Shown: positions 25,223-32,882 of the stretch, piece by piece
Layout of the letters: each line of letters starts with the position of its first letter
How positions within the stretch are numbered: the stretch's first letter is position 1
Assembly (NCBI GenBank): GCA_025996865.1
Contig: BNTV01000046.1
Coordinates: 1-35,222, forward strand
Direction: 5' to 3'
DNA: 35,222 nucleotides
DNA from: Bacteroidia bacterium
GTDB taxonomy: Bacteria; Bacteroidota; Bacteroidia; Bacteroidales; Azobacteroidaceae
Notes under the pieces: model-generated
What the model saw: the letters and a program-made list of their open reading frames with translations, nothing else
Databases searched by the model: none
Told to the model about the DNA's origin: nothing
Made by a program: the position numbers and the translations under genes

Positions 25223-26101
25223 GTGGAAGAAAATTATACCAAAAATATTCTGATTCCGGTTGATTTTTCGGAATATTCACTTTATGCATGTGAATTGGGA
25301 TTCAATTACGCGCACGATATTGGTGCGCAGGTTGATATTTTGCATGCATTTTACACTTTCCAATTCCCTGTTCCCCTTGTTTTTGGGGAACATTCCCAGA
25401 TCAAGGAGGAAGAATTTGTGCAGATACGAAAGAAAGCAACGGAAGACTTGGATAAATTTGCCGCTTTGGTCAAAGAAAAAATCAGCAACAACCAATGGCC
25501 CGATGTTCCCTATCATTGTTTCCTGAGAAATGGTCTTCCCGAAGAGGAAATTGTAAATTACTGCAATAAGACCAAACCGGAAATGGTGATTATGGGAACC
25601 CGCGGCAAAAACCGGAAAGATGTCGATTTAATCGGGAGTGTTACCGCAGAAGTCATTGAGAACGTGAAAGTTCCCATGCTGGCCATACCCGAAAATACAC
25701 CTTTCCGGAATCTATCGCAAGTGAAAAAGGTCGCCTTCGGCACCAGTTTCGGACCACAGGATTTAGTTGCATTCGACAATTTATTCAAACTGCTGAAATC
25801 TTACCCGATAGAATATTATCTTTTCCATCTCACGCATCAACCCAATGTTTGGAACGAAATAAAATTAGCCGGAATTAAAGATTATTTTCAGAAACAATAC
25901 CCCGATATTCCAATCAATTACAGAGTTATCAATGCGGATGATCTGGTATTGAACATAGAAAATTTTGTATGCGATGAAGCCATTGACATCATTTCCCTGA
26001 CTACTTACAAGCGAAGTATTTTTGCCCGGATTTTCAGTCCGGGCGTTGCCCGAAAAATGTTGTTTCATACGGATACGCCTTTGTTGGCGATGTATTGTTA
26101 A
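25223..26101 (+). CDS. Universal stress protein with two Usp domains
   Basis: A 292-residue cytosolic protein, two Usp folds in tandem. The first (about 5-150) begins KNILIPVDFSEYSLYACELG and ends with the nucleotide-binding pattern G-x2-G-x9-G-S (MGTRGKN to IGSVT), so it may bind ATP. The second (about 160-292) lacks this pattern and ends RKMLFHTDTPLLAMYC. Usp proteins help cells through starvation, redox or acid stress. The start is a GTG directly after the stop of the helix-turn-helix gene. Confidence 0.88.
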   Translation: MEENYTKNILIPVDFSEYSLYACELGFNYAHDIGAQVDILHAFYTFQFPVPLVFGEHSQIKEEEFVQIRKKATEDLDKFAALVKEKISNNQWPDVPYHCFLRNGLPEEEIVNYCNKTKPEMVIMGTRGKNRKDVDLIGSVTAEVIENVKVPMLAIPENTPFRNLSQVKKVAFGTSFGPQDLVAFDNLFKLLKSYPIEYYLFHLTHQPNVWNEIKLAGIKDYFQKQYPDIPINYRVINADDLVLNIENFVCDEAIDIISLTTYKRSIFARIFSPGVARKMLFHTDTPLLAMYC

Positions 26102-26144
26102 AAAAGAGGCTGTCGCAAAGGATTAACTAAAAACACCTCAATAA

Positions 26145-27134
26145 TTAATACATCGGAATAAAGCTATTGTTATCCGGTGAATTAACATATTCTCGCTGCT
26201 TATCAAAATATTCCGATTGAAGCATTTCATTCGATCTGGTAATCAGCGTGGAATATTTTTTCACGGAATTAATCCATTTTTTATGCCTTTCGCATATCTC
26301 CGGATGGGTGATACTTATCGGATTGATTGAAAAAGCATAGACCAATGAAGTCTCGTTACCGTTGTATTTAGTATAAACAGTACCCGTTTCGATATTCATG
26401 GAAGACAAATAAATATTCATCTTTGCCTGTTGACCAAAGATACCGCTTTGCGCAGAATTTTCCAGCAAATCAATAAAACCGAGAACATCGTTTTTCAGAT
26501 TTTCAAAATCTTCATCATTAATCAGTCTTCTTTTGTGGTAATATTGAATTTCACTAACCAGCGAGGAGAAGAAATTCGAATCAAGAATCAAAGTAATTTT
26601 ATTCATACAATTGACCGTGTTGAATTTTATTTTTTTCCTCAAATCTTCAATTTCTTCCGGTATGGTAACGTCCGAATAATTCAACTTTAAAGAAGCTTCT
26701 TGGTTTTGCCGTAACCATTTGAAATAGAAAAACTTAAATAACCATTTGAAATAAATGGAAGCAACCATGGGAATGCGGTTCAATGTCAGAATCGCTTCCA
26801 CACCCGGATAATTTCCCAAATGAAGCAAAAATTTGTAATACTGTTCAAATCTATGCAAATACGCAGCCGAAAGATTGTCATCCGGCTCGGTTTGCATATT
26901 AACCAATACCCGAGATTCACCGGGTTTTGCAATTAGTTCATCCATTGAAAAATCCAAGTCCAAGGATAATTTGGACATTTCGCCGAACGTAAAGGGAATT
27001 TCCCCCCTTAACCTGCGGTAAGCGGATTCTTTACTAATCTCAAGTATCTTTATCAAATATTCAATCGGCTTGATATTTTTAGGAATACTGTCTAAAATTT
27101 TTGTTGTCAATAAATCTTTTCGATTTCTAAGCAT
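26145..27134 (-). CDS. Orphan transcription regulator with N-terminal HTH
   Basis: A 329-residue protein. Residues 20-65 hold a helix-turn-helix of BetR/XRE type: EYLIKILEISKESAYRRLRG, then FTFGEMSKLSLDLDFSMDEL. The remaining 260 residues are mostly helical, with LHRFEQYYKFL, FKWLFKFFYFKWLRQ and YHKRRLINDEDFENL, and show no known enzyme motif. Similar Bacteroidota proteins with an N-terminal HTH and a long helical part are annotated only as helix-turn-helix proteins. The long part may sense a ligand. It stands alone. Confidence 0.7.
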   Translation of the reverse strand: MLRNRKDLLTTKILDSIPKNIKPIEYLIKILEISKESAYRRLRGEIPFTFGEMSKLSLDLDFSMDELIAKPGESRVLVNMQTEPDDNLSAAYLHRFEQYYKFLLHLGNYPGVEAILTLNRIPMVASIYFKWLFKFFYFKWLRQNQEASLKLNYSDVTIPEEIEDLRKKIKFNTVNCMNKITLILDSNFFSSLVSEIQYYHKRRLINDEDFENLKNDVLGFIDLLENSAQSGIFGQQAKMNIYLSSMNIETGTVYTKYNGNETSLVYAFSINPISITHPEICERHKKWINSVKKYSTLITRSNEMLQSEYFDKQREYVNSPDNNSFIPMY

Positions 27135-27220
27135 AATTCGTTATTTTTTTTTATAATTCATCATATAACAAACTATACCTTACAAAGTTTTGATAAGATA
27201 CTTAATTTTTATTAAAAACA

Positions 27221-27703
27221 CTAACCAATCACATCCAACAACATTCTAATACCATTATCACATGCCCTCAGAATATTATGCTCCCGATTGTTGGAAAAAA
27301 GAAATTCCCGAGCAATTAACCGCTCTTTATAAGAAACAGCAATCCAAACCGTACCAACCGGTTTTTCGGGCGTGCCGCCACCGGGGCCGGCAATACCGGA
27401 AGTAGCTATCGCACAATCAGAATTGAAGATCTCGCGCGCGCATGAAACCATTTGTTCAACAACGGTTTGGCTAACAGCACCATATTCTTTAATATCATCA
27501 AAATCTACACCAAGGATTTTTTCTTTGGCTTCATTGGAATAAGAAATAACACCGCCCTTGAAATATTGGGAGCAACCGGGGATAGCGGTAAACAAACTTG
27601 CTAATTTACCGCCTGTACAACTTTCGGCAAGACTTAACGTCAAACCTCTTTCTTTTAACAAGCAATCCAAAATATATTCCGGATGGTCATTTTGTAAAAC
27701 CAT
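27221..27703 (-). CDS. pncC: CinA C-terminal-type nicotinamide-nucleotide amidase
   Basis: A 160-residue enzyme with only the CinA C-terminal domain and no N-terminal MoCF-like domain. Motifs are LAESCTGG (catalytic Ser28), FKGGVISYSNEAK, YGAVSQ and TSGIAGPGGGTPEKPVGTVW. The enzyme turns nicotinamide mononucleotide into nicotinate mononucleotide and ammonia, in pyridine nucleotide recycling. The start lies inside the end of lgt (17-base overlap), so the pair is one operon and probably coupled in translation. Confidence 0.92.
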   Translation of the reverse strand: MVLQNDHPEYILDCLLKERGLTLSLAESCTGGKLASLFTAIPGCSQYFKGGVISYSNEAKEKILGVDFDDIKEYGAVSQTVVEQMVSCAREIFNSDCAIATSGIAGPGGGTPEKPVGTVWIAVSYKERLIAREFLFSNNREHNILRACDNGIRMLLDVIG

Positions 27704-28526
27704 GTTTTATTTTTAAACCCCTCCATACCAGCCAAATTCCGGCAAGAATGAAAGGAATGCTCAACAATTGTCCCATATTCAGGAACATACCGTTTTCAAA
27801 GTCTTCCTGACTGTTTTTCAGAAATTCGACAAAAAAACGCGACAGGAAAATGCCGATCAAGAATATGCCGAATATCAATCCTTCGTATTTATAATCTTTT
27901 CTTTTCCAATACATCCACAAACAGATGAAACCGGTAAGCATGTAAAAAAACGCTTCGTAAATCTGCGTGGGATGCGAAGGCGGGGAATATATAGCCGCGT
28001 ATCTGTGCGACCGGGCAGGCAAATTTTCGATGAAGCGAAAAGCCCAGGGAACTGTAGTTTCGTGACCGTAAATCTCATGATTCATGAGGTTGCCGAGACG
28101 AATCAAAGCGGCCACAAACCCGACAGGAACTACCAAACGGTCGAAAGTCCACAACATGCTTTTGTGCGTGACCTTTTTCGAATAAATCCAGACGGCAATA
28201 ATGATTCCAAGCGTACCGCCGTGACTGGCAAGACCGCCTTCCCAAGTTTTGAGAATCTCAAAGGGATGTGAAAAATAATAGCCCGGATTATAAAACAAAA
28301 CATGTCCGAGGCGAGCGCCAACAACCGTTGCAATAACTACATACAAAAAAAGACTATCATACCAGTCCTGATTCAAATTTTCATTTTTCCAGATTTTTTT
28401 GACTATCCATAAACCCAAAGCAAAACCAATGACAAAAGCAAAGGCATACCAACGGATTTCTCTCCCCCAAAATGGAATGGTAAACGCCGTAGGATCGGCA
28501 TTCCATGTGATATAAGATAATAACAT
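27687..28526 (-). CDS. lgt: Prolipoprotein diacylglyceryl transferase
   Basis: A 279-residue inner-membrane enzyme with about seven membrane segments. It transfers diacylglycerol from phosphatidylglycerol to the lipobox cysteine of prolipoproteins. Signature sequences are GARLGHVLFYNPGYY, WEGGLASHGGTLG and LIRLGNLMNHEIYG. The product would modify the SusD, DUF4843 and PKD-like lipoproteins encoded here. The ATG at 28526 or the one before it (28529) can start it. It overlaps cinA and has a -7 box at 28553-28560. Confidence 0.95.
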   Translation of the reverse strand: MLLSYITWNADPTAFTIPFWGREIRWYAFAFVIGFALGLWIVKKIWKNENLNQDWYDSLFLYVVIATVVGARLGHVLFYNPGYYFSHPFEILKTWEGGLASHGGTLGIIIAVWIYSKKVTHKSMLWTFDRLVVPVGFVAALIRLGNLMNHEIYGHETTVPWAFRFIENLPARSHRYAAIYSPPSHPTQIYEAFFYMLTGFICLWMYWKRKDYKYEGLIFGIFLIGIFLSRFFVEFLKNSQEDFENGMFLNMGQLLSIPFILAGIWLVWRGLKIKHGFTK

Positions 28527-28552
28527 CATTTTTTCGATTAAATATAAAACTA

Positions 28553-28560
28553 CAAAAGTA
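28553..28560 (-). promoter_or_regulatory. Bacteroidota -7 box for lgt
   Basis: The minus strand reads TACTTTTG, a TAnnTTTG match 26 bases before the ATG at 28526. It lies only 13 bases from the opposite-facing -7 box of the CNNM-type gene. Confidence 0.4.
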
Positions 28561-28573
28561 TATAAAAAAATTG

Positions 28574-28581
28574 TATCTTTG
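28574..28581 (+). promoter_or_regulatory. Bacteroidota -7 box for the CNNM/murF operon
   Basis: TATCTTTG fits TAnnTTTG exactly, 72 bases before the ATG at 28654. No TTTG is found at -33. Confidence 0.45.
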
Positions 28582-28653
28582 CCCTATCTTTTTACGAATA
28601 ATTATAAAAATCATAACAGCCGTCGGAAAATTAACTTAAATGAGACAACAAGT

Positions 28654-29919
28654 ATGGAGTTTATTATTATAGCATCGCTTATCTTACTGAATGGAATTTT
28701 TTCCATGTCTGAAATTGCATTGGTTTCGGCGCGTAAGTCGCGATTGGAAACAGAAATGAAAAAAGGCAGTAAAGCTGCAAAAACAGCTTTGAATCTTTCC
28801 AATGAGCCTGACAAATTTCTTTCCATCATTCAAATCGGAATTACGTTGGTGGGTATCCTGACCGGTTTGTATTCCGGGGAAGCGTTTGCCCGCGACCTTT
28901 CAAAAATAATCGAACCTATCGATATTTTAGCCCCATACGCCCCGGCCATAGCCACTTTTTCCATCGTGTTTGTTGTAACCTATCTGACCATCGTATTCGG
29001 TGAATTAATCCCCAAGCGTTTGGGACTCAGCATGGCCGAACGCATAGCAAAAATCGTGGCGAGACCGATGCTTTGGTTATCCCGGATAATGAGTCCGGTT
29101 GTCTGGCTGTTGTCAAAAAGTACGGCTGTATTCTTAAAAATATTCGGCATAACAGACGATGAAAGCAAAGTGACCGAAGAAGAAATCAAATCCCTCGTAA
29201 AAGAAGGTCTGGATGCCGGCGAAGTGCAGGAAGTGGAACATGACATCGTAGAACGGGTTTTCAGCCTCGGCGACCGCGATGTGGACTCCATCATGACGCA
29301 TCGCAACGATTTGATATGGCTGAATATTTCCGACAGCAAGGATAAAATTCGGGAAACGGTCATGCAGGACATGCATAACTTGTATCCCATTGCATCGGGA
29401 AAGGAGGAAGAAATTTCGGGCGTAGTTTATTTGAAAGACTTATTCGGACGCATTGATACACCCGATTTTTCCATGGAAAAAATCATGCAGCCTGTTCAAT
29501 ATTTACCCAACAACAAGAGTGTTTACGGCGCTTTGGAACAATTCAAAAAAGCCCATGTCAAATATGGATTCGTAACGGATGAATTCGGCGAAGTGGAAGG
29601 AATCGTCACCTTGACCGACATTATGGAAGCCTTGGTCGGCGAAGTCGCCGAAGAAGGAGAAGAAAGCTCCTTTATCGTGCGCGACGACGGCAGCATCTTA
29701 GTGGACGGGCAATACTCGTTTTACAATTTCCTCGAATATTTCGATTTGGAAGAATGGTATGCCGAACATGACTACAACACATTGAGCGGATTGATATTAA
29801 ACATTTTAGAACATGTGCCGAAAGAAGGAGAAAAATTCTCATGGTATCACTTTGATTTTGAAATCGTCGATATGGATGGTGCGAGAATAGACAAAGTTTT
29901 GGTAAAACCGAAATTGTAA
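28654..29919 (+). CDS. CNNM/CorC-type membrane protein with CBS domains
   Basis: A 421-residue protein. The DUF21 membrane domain (about 1-190) has several helices and starts IIASLILLNGIFSMSEIALV. It is followed by a CBS pair (about 205-330, DVDSIMTHRND, ISGVVYLKDLF, FVTDEFGEVEGIVTLTDIME) and a CorC_HlyC domain at the C-terminus. The family covers magnesium/cobalt efflux proteins and so-called hemolysins, and in Flavobacteriia the related GldE is needed for gliding, which nothing here suggests. Magnesium handling is the most likely role. The ATG at 28654 fits the family N-terminus better than the longer frame from 28579. murF follows after 11 bases. Confidence 0.9.
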   Translation: MEFIIIASLILLNGIFSMSEIALVSARKSRLETEMKKGSKAAKTALNLSNEPDKFLSIIQIGITLVGILTGLYSGEAFARDLSKIIEPIDILAPYAPAIATFSIVFVVTYLTIVFGELIPKRLGLSMAERIAKIVARPMLWLSRIMSPVVWLLSKSTAVFLKIFGITDDESKVTEEEIKSLVKEGLDAGEVQEVEHDIVERVFSLGDRDVDSIMTHRNDLIWLNISDSKDKIRETVMQDMHNLYPIASGKEEEISGVVYLKDLFGRIDTPDFSMEKIMQPVQYLPNNKSVYGALEQFKKAHVKYGFVTDEFGEVEGIVTLTDIMEALVGEVAEEGEESSFIVRDDGSILVDGQYSFYNFLEYFDLEEWYAEHDYNTLSGLILNILEHVPKEGEKFSWYHFDFEIVDMDGARIDKVLVKPKL

Positions 29920-29930
29920 TACAATACAAA

Positions 29931-31295
29931 ATGATAACAATCCCATTATTTGAAGCATTGGTAGCCGTCGGCGGCAGGAGTAACAAGCGAGTTCCCGCCG
30001 GGGAATATGTACATTCCGTCACCCAAAACTCGCGTGAAGCAAAAGAAGGTACCTTGTTCGTCGCTTTGAAAGGACAACGCGTGGACGGACACGATTTTAT
30101 AAAAGAAGCCGAAAGCCGGGGCGCAATCGCTGCCGTTGTAGAATATGAAGTAGAGAACGTTCGTATTCCTCAATTCATTGTTCCATCTTCCGTTACGGCT
30201 TTGGGCGATTTGGCGCGGATTTGGCGCGGGAGACTGAATATCCCGGTAATTGCGGTTACCGGAAGCGTCGGCAAAACAAGTACCAAAGAATTGATTGCTC
30301 ATGTGCTCGAAACCAAATTCGAAACGCACAAAAGCCGGAAAAATTACAACAACGAAATAGGCCTTCCCACCGAATTAATGAACCTGGACAAACATCACCA
30401 ATGTTCCGTGGTGGAATTTGGAATGAGAAACCTCAATCAAATCAATTATTTATCGCGAATTGCCCGTCCCAATATCTCCATAATTACCAATATCGGCATG
30501 TCGCACATCGAGAATTTAGGTTCACGGGAAAACATTGCCAAAGCCAAAGCGGAAATTCTGGAAGGCATGGATTCGGAAGCCATTCTGATTCTCAATCATG
30601 ACGATGATTTTTACGATTATATTAAAACCCTGTCTCAATCTAAATGTGAAGTGATTTCTTTTGGAACAAATCCCCAAGCGGATATTCATATTTCAGCTAT
30701 TTATTTGAACGAAAAAGCAAATCCAAGCTTCAAACTGAACGGATTACAGATTGAGATGGAAAACAGCGCCGGCAAACACCAGGCATACAATGCCGCAATC
30801 GCTTATGCCGTAGCTACCGAAATGGGTATCCGTCAAGAAGATATCATTGAGCGGCTCGCTACTTTCAGTACGCCCGACCGGCGCGGCTCTTTTATCCGCT
30901 CGAAAACCGGGGCATTGCTTTTGGACAATACCTACAACGCAGCGCCCGACAGCATTCAATCGTCTTTACAAACACTTTCCGAATTAGCCGGACAAGGAAA
31001 AAGGACAATCGCCGTTATTGGAGAGATGCTGGAATTGGGTGCATACAGCGAGGAAGCGCACCGGCACATTGGAAAAATAATGGCCGGCATGAACGAGCCG
31101 GAATTGTTGATTACCGTCGGCAAACACGCCCGATTAATTGGGGAAGAAGCCTGTAAAAAGAATGGGAAACACTTTGAAAATGCGGCTTTAGCCGCGCAAT
31201 ATTTATTGACGGAAGTCAACAAGGATGATATTGTTTTGTTGCAGGGGTCGAATGGGGTTGGCTTGGATTTAGTGGTGGAGGCTTTGAATTCCTGA
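29931..31295 (+). CDS. murF: UDP-MurNAc-tripeptide--D-Ala-D-Ala ligase
   Basis: A 454-residue cytosolic enzyme that adds D-Ala-D-Ala to the UDP-MurNAc tripeptide, the last cytoplasmic peptide step in peptidoglycan synthesis. The Mur-ligase domains follow in order: N-terminal SREAKEGTLFVALKGQRVDGH, ATP loop VTGSVGKTSTKE (109-120), central NYNNEIGLPTELM, ITNIGMSHIENLGS and the C-terminal LLDNTYNAAPDS typical for MurF. It is in one operon with the CNNM-type gene, away from the usual mur cluster, and ends 26 bases from the convergent TPR gene. Confidence 0.96.
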   Translation: MITIPLFEALVAVGGRSNKRVPAGEYVHSVTQNSREAKEGTLFVALKGQRVDGHDFIKEAESRGAIAAVVEYEVENVRIPQFIVPSSVTALGDLARIWRGRLNIPVIAVTGSVGKTSTKELIAHVLETKFETHKSRKNYNNEIGLPTELMNLDKHHQCSVVEFGMRNLNQINYLSRIARPNISIITNIGMSHIENLGSRENIAKAKAEILEGMDSEAILILNHDDDFYDYIKTLSQSKCEVISFGTNPQADIHISAIYLNEKANPSFKLNGLQIEMENSAGKHQAYNAAIAYAVATEMGIRQEDIIERLATFSTPDRRGSFIRSKTGALLLDNTYNAAPDSIQSSLQTLSELAGQGKRTIAVIGEMLELGAYSEEAHRHIGKIMAGMNEPELLITVGKHARLIGEEACKKNGKHFENAALAAQYLLTEVNKDDIVLLQGSNGVGLDLVVEALNS

Positions 31296-31321
31296 TAAAA
31301 TTTTGTACTATAAAAAGAATT

Positions 31322-32134
31322 TCAGTTATTATATCCCAAAGCCCGCGCTTTTTCCAAATCCCCAAGCGCCGACTTTTTATCATGCAGCATCATTTTAGCC
31401 CGATACCTGATTACGTACAGATACGGATCTTCAATTTTCGATAAGCGGATGGCTTGAGTCGCATCGGAAGAAGCTTTTCCGGCTTTCTCCATCAAAAGGT
31501 ATAATTCGGCGCGGCCGGCATAGATAGCGGCATTTTCGGGTTCTTTGTCCAAAAGATAGTTGTAGATTTTTTCAGCTTCCGGATAGTCGCCTCTCAATTT
31601 GGCCAAAGAGGCAAAACCGATACGGGCATACAATCCGTCGGGATTCAGTTCAAGCATTCGTCTGAAATCGGTTTCGGCTTTATCGGAATTTTTCAGTTGC
31701 AAATACAATAATCCTCGCTGATACAAGGCTTCCTGATCATCGGGCTTTACTTCGAGAAAGACGGAATAATCCAATATTGCGTTTTCAGCCTTTCCCATTT
31801 CGGCGAACAACGACGCTCGATTTTCGAGAAAAACAGTGTTTTTAGGATGCTGTCCCAAGGCAGCCGAATAAGAAATCAACGCTTCGTCGCGTTTTCCCAA
31901 ACGCCGCTGAATGGTACCGAGATTATTCAGCAAAAGAGGATTCAACCGTCCTGCCGGATCATTTTTCAAAACGGCTTTCAGATAAAATTCGGCAGAATCC
32001 AATTGATTCCGTTCGACAGCTTGAAAATACAAATCTAAAATATTCCCGCCTTGGGCAGACGCAATCTGCCCAAGGCGGGGAATAACCGGCATTATCATTG
32101 CCGTCAGAAATATCAGTTTAATGAACCGGTTCAC
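31322..32134 (-). CDS. Exported tetratricopeptide-repeat protein
   Basis: A 270-residue protein. The N-terminus MNRFIKLIFLTAMIMPVI is a signal peptide with probable cleavage near ASAQ. The mature part consists of about six TPR units, for example LLLNNLGTIQRRLGKRDEAL, ALYQRGLLYLQLKNSDKAET and AAIYAGRAELYLLMEKAGKA. TPR proteins serve as protein-binding scaffolds and this one should act in the periplasm. It overlaps the end of rprY by four bases (ATGA), so it is translated together with the two-component system and may be a partner or a sensor accessory. Part of its signal-peptide region is coded by a near-perfect palindrome. Confidence 0.85.
   Translation of the reverse strand: MNRFIKLIFLTAMIMPVIPRLGQIASAQGGNILDLYFQAVERNQLDSAEFYLKAVLKNDPAGRLNPLLLNNLGTIQRRLGKRDEALISYSAALGQHPKNTVFLENRASLFAEMGKAENAILDYSVFLEVKPDDQEALYQRGLLYLQLKNSDKAETDFRRMLELNPDGLYARIGFASLAKLRGDYPEAEKIYNYLLDKEPENAAIYAGRAELYLLMEKAGKASSDATQAIRLSKIEDPYLYVIRYRAKMMLHDKKSALGDLEKARALGYNN
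32042..32083. repeat. Near-perfect palindrome inside the TPR coding region
   Basis: ATTCCCGCCTTGGGCAGA (32042-32059) pairs with TCTGCCCAAGGCGGGGAAT (32065-32083) around a 5-base loop. The 18-bp stem has a single unpaired G. It lies about 50 bases after the start codon of the TPR gene and codes for residues around VIPRLGQIASAQGGNI. Confidence 0.85.
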
Positions 32135-32844
32135 GATTTGGGTTCTACCGGAGCAATCAGTTTGTAACCTTTTCCGTGAATATTCATTATTTCTACACGG
32201 TCATCGTCTTTCAACAATTTTCTCAGTTTGGTAATATATACATCCATACTGCGTGCGGCAAACTGATAAAAATCGTGATGAGGCTTCCAAATGGTATTGA
32301 CGGCAAACTCGCGGTCGAGGATTTCATTCATGTTGATACACAAATAAACCAAGAGTTCGCTTTCTTTAGTCGTCAGTTTCGTAACTTCATCGTCATTCGT
32401 CAGCGTTTGTTTTTGTGTGTCGAAAGCGTACTTTCCGATCTGATAGAAAGAAATATCCTTGCTTTTCTTCCCGTTGATGCGGCGGAGAATCGCTTCGATA
32501 CGGAGCAAAAGTTCCTGCATATTGAACGGTTTCGTCAAATAATCATCGGCGCCTACTTTGAAGCCTTCCAAAACGTCGTCTTTCATGCTCTTGGCAGTCA
32601 GGAAAATAATAGGTACTTCCGGATCCATTTTACGGATGTCCTGCGCCAAGGCAAACCCATCCTTTTTAGGCATCATCACATCTAAAATACAAAGGTCATA
32701 CTTATTATTCGGAAAGGCTTTAAATCCGGCTTCGCCATCAGGAAACAAATCAACCGCAAAGTCTTTTGTTTGCAGGTATTCTTTTAATAACATACCTAAA
32801 TTTTCGTCGTCTTCACACAGGAAGATTTTAATTTTTTCATCCAT
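32131..32844 (-). CDS. rprY: OmpR-family response regulator RprY
   Basis: A 237-residue response regulator. The receiver domain has the acidic pair E11-D12-D13, phospho-acceptor D55 in CILDVMMPKKDG, T83 and K105 in YLTKPF. The winged-helix domain has KLTTKESELLVYL, RSMDVYITKLRKLL and IHGKGYKL. The sequence closely follows RprY of Bacteroides fragilis as I remember it, a regulator of stress and envelope-related genes. The loop before RSMDVY (IWKPHHDFYQFAA) looks about three residues longer than the usual IWxDDNYFxA. It follows rprX by 38 bases and is coupled to the TPR gene. Confidence 0.93.
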   Translation of the reverse strand: MDEKIKIFLCEDDENLGMLLKEYLQTKDFAVDLFPDGEAGFKAFPNNKYDLCILDVMMPKKDGFALAQDIRKMDPEVPIIFLTAKSMKDDVLEGFKVGADDYLTKPFNMQELLLRIEAILRRINGKKSKDISFYQIGKYAFDTQKQTLTNDDEVTKLTTKESELLVYLCINMNEILDREFAVNTIWKPHHDFYQFAARSMDVYITKLRKLLKDDDRVEIMNIHGKGYKLIAPVEPKS

Positions 32845-32882
32845 AAAAATAATAATTATAAATTAAACATCTATTTTCTACT

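Noticed and set aside
26106..26120. GAGGCTGTCGCAAAG, similar to ends of some Bacteroidota insertion sequences
   Set aside because: There is no partner repeat, transposase or target duplication nearby. The likeness is from memory only.
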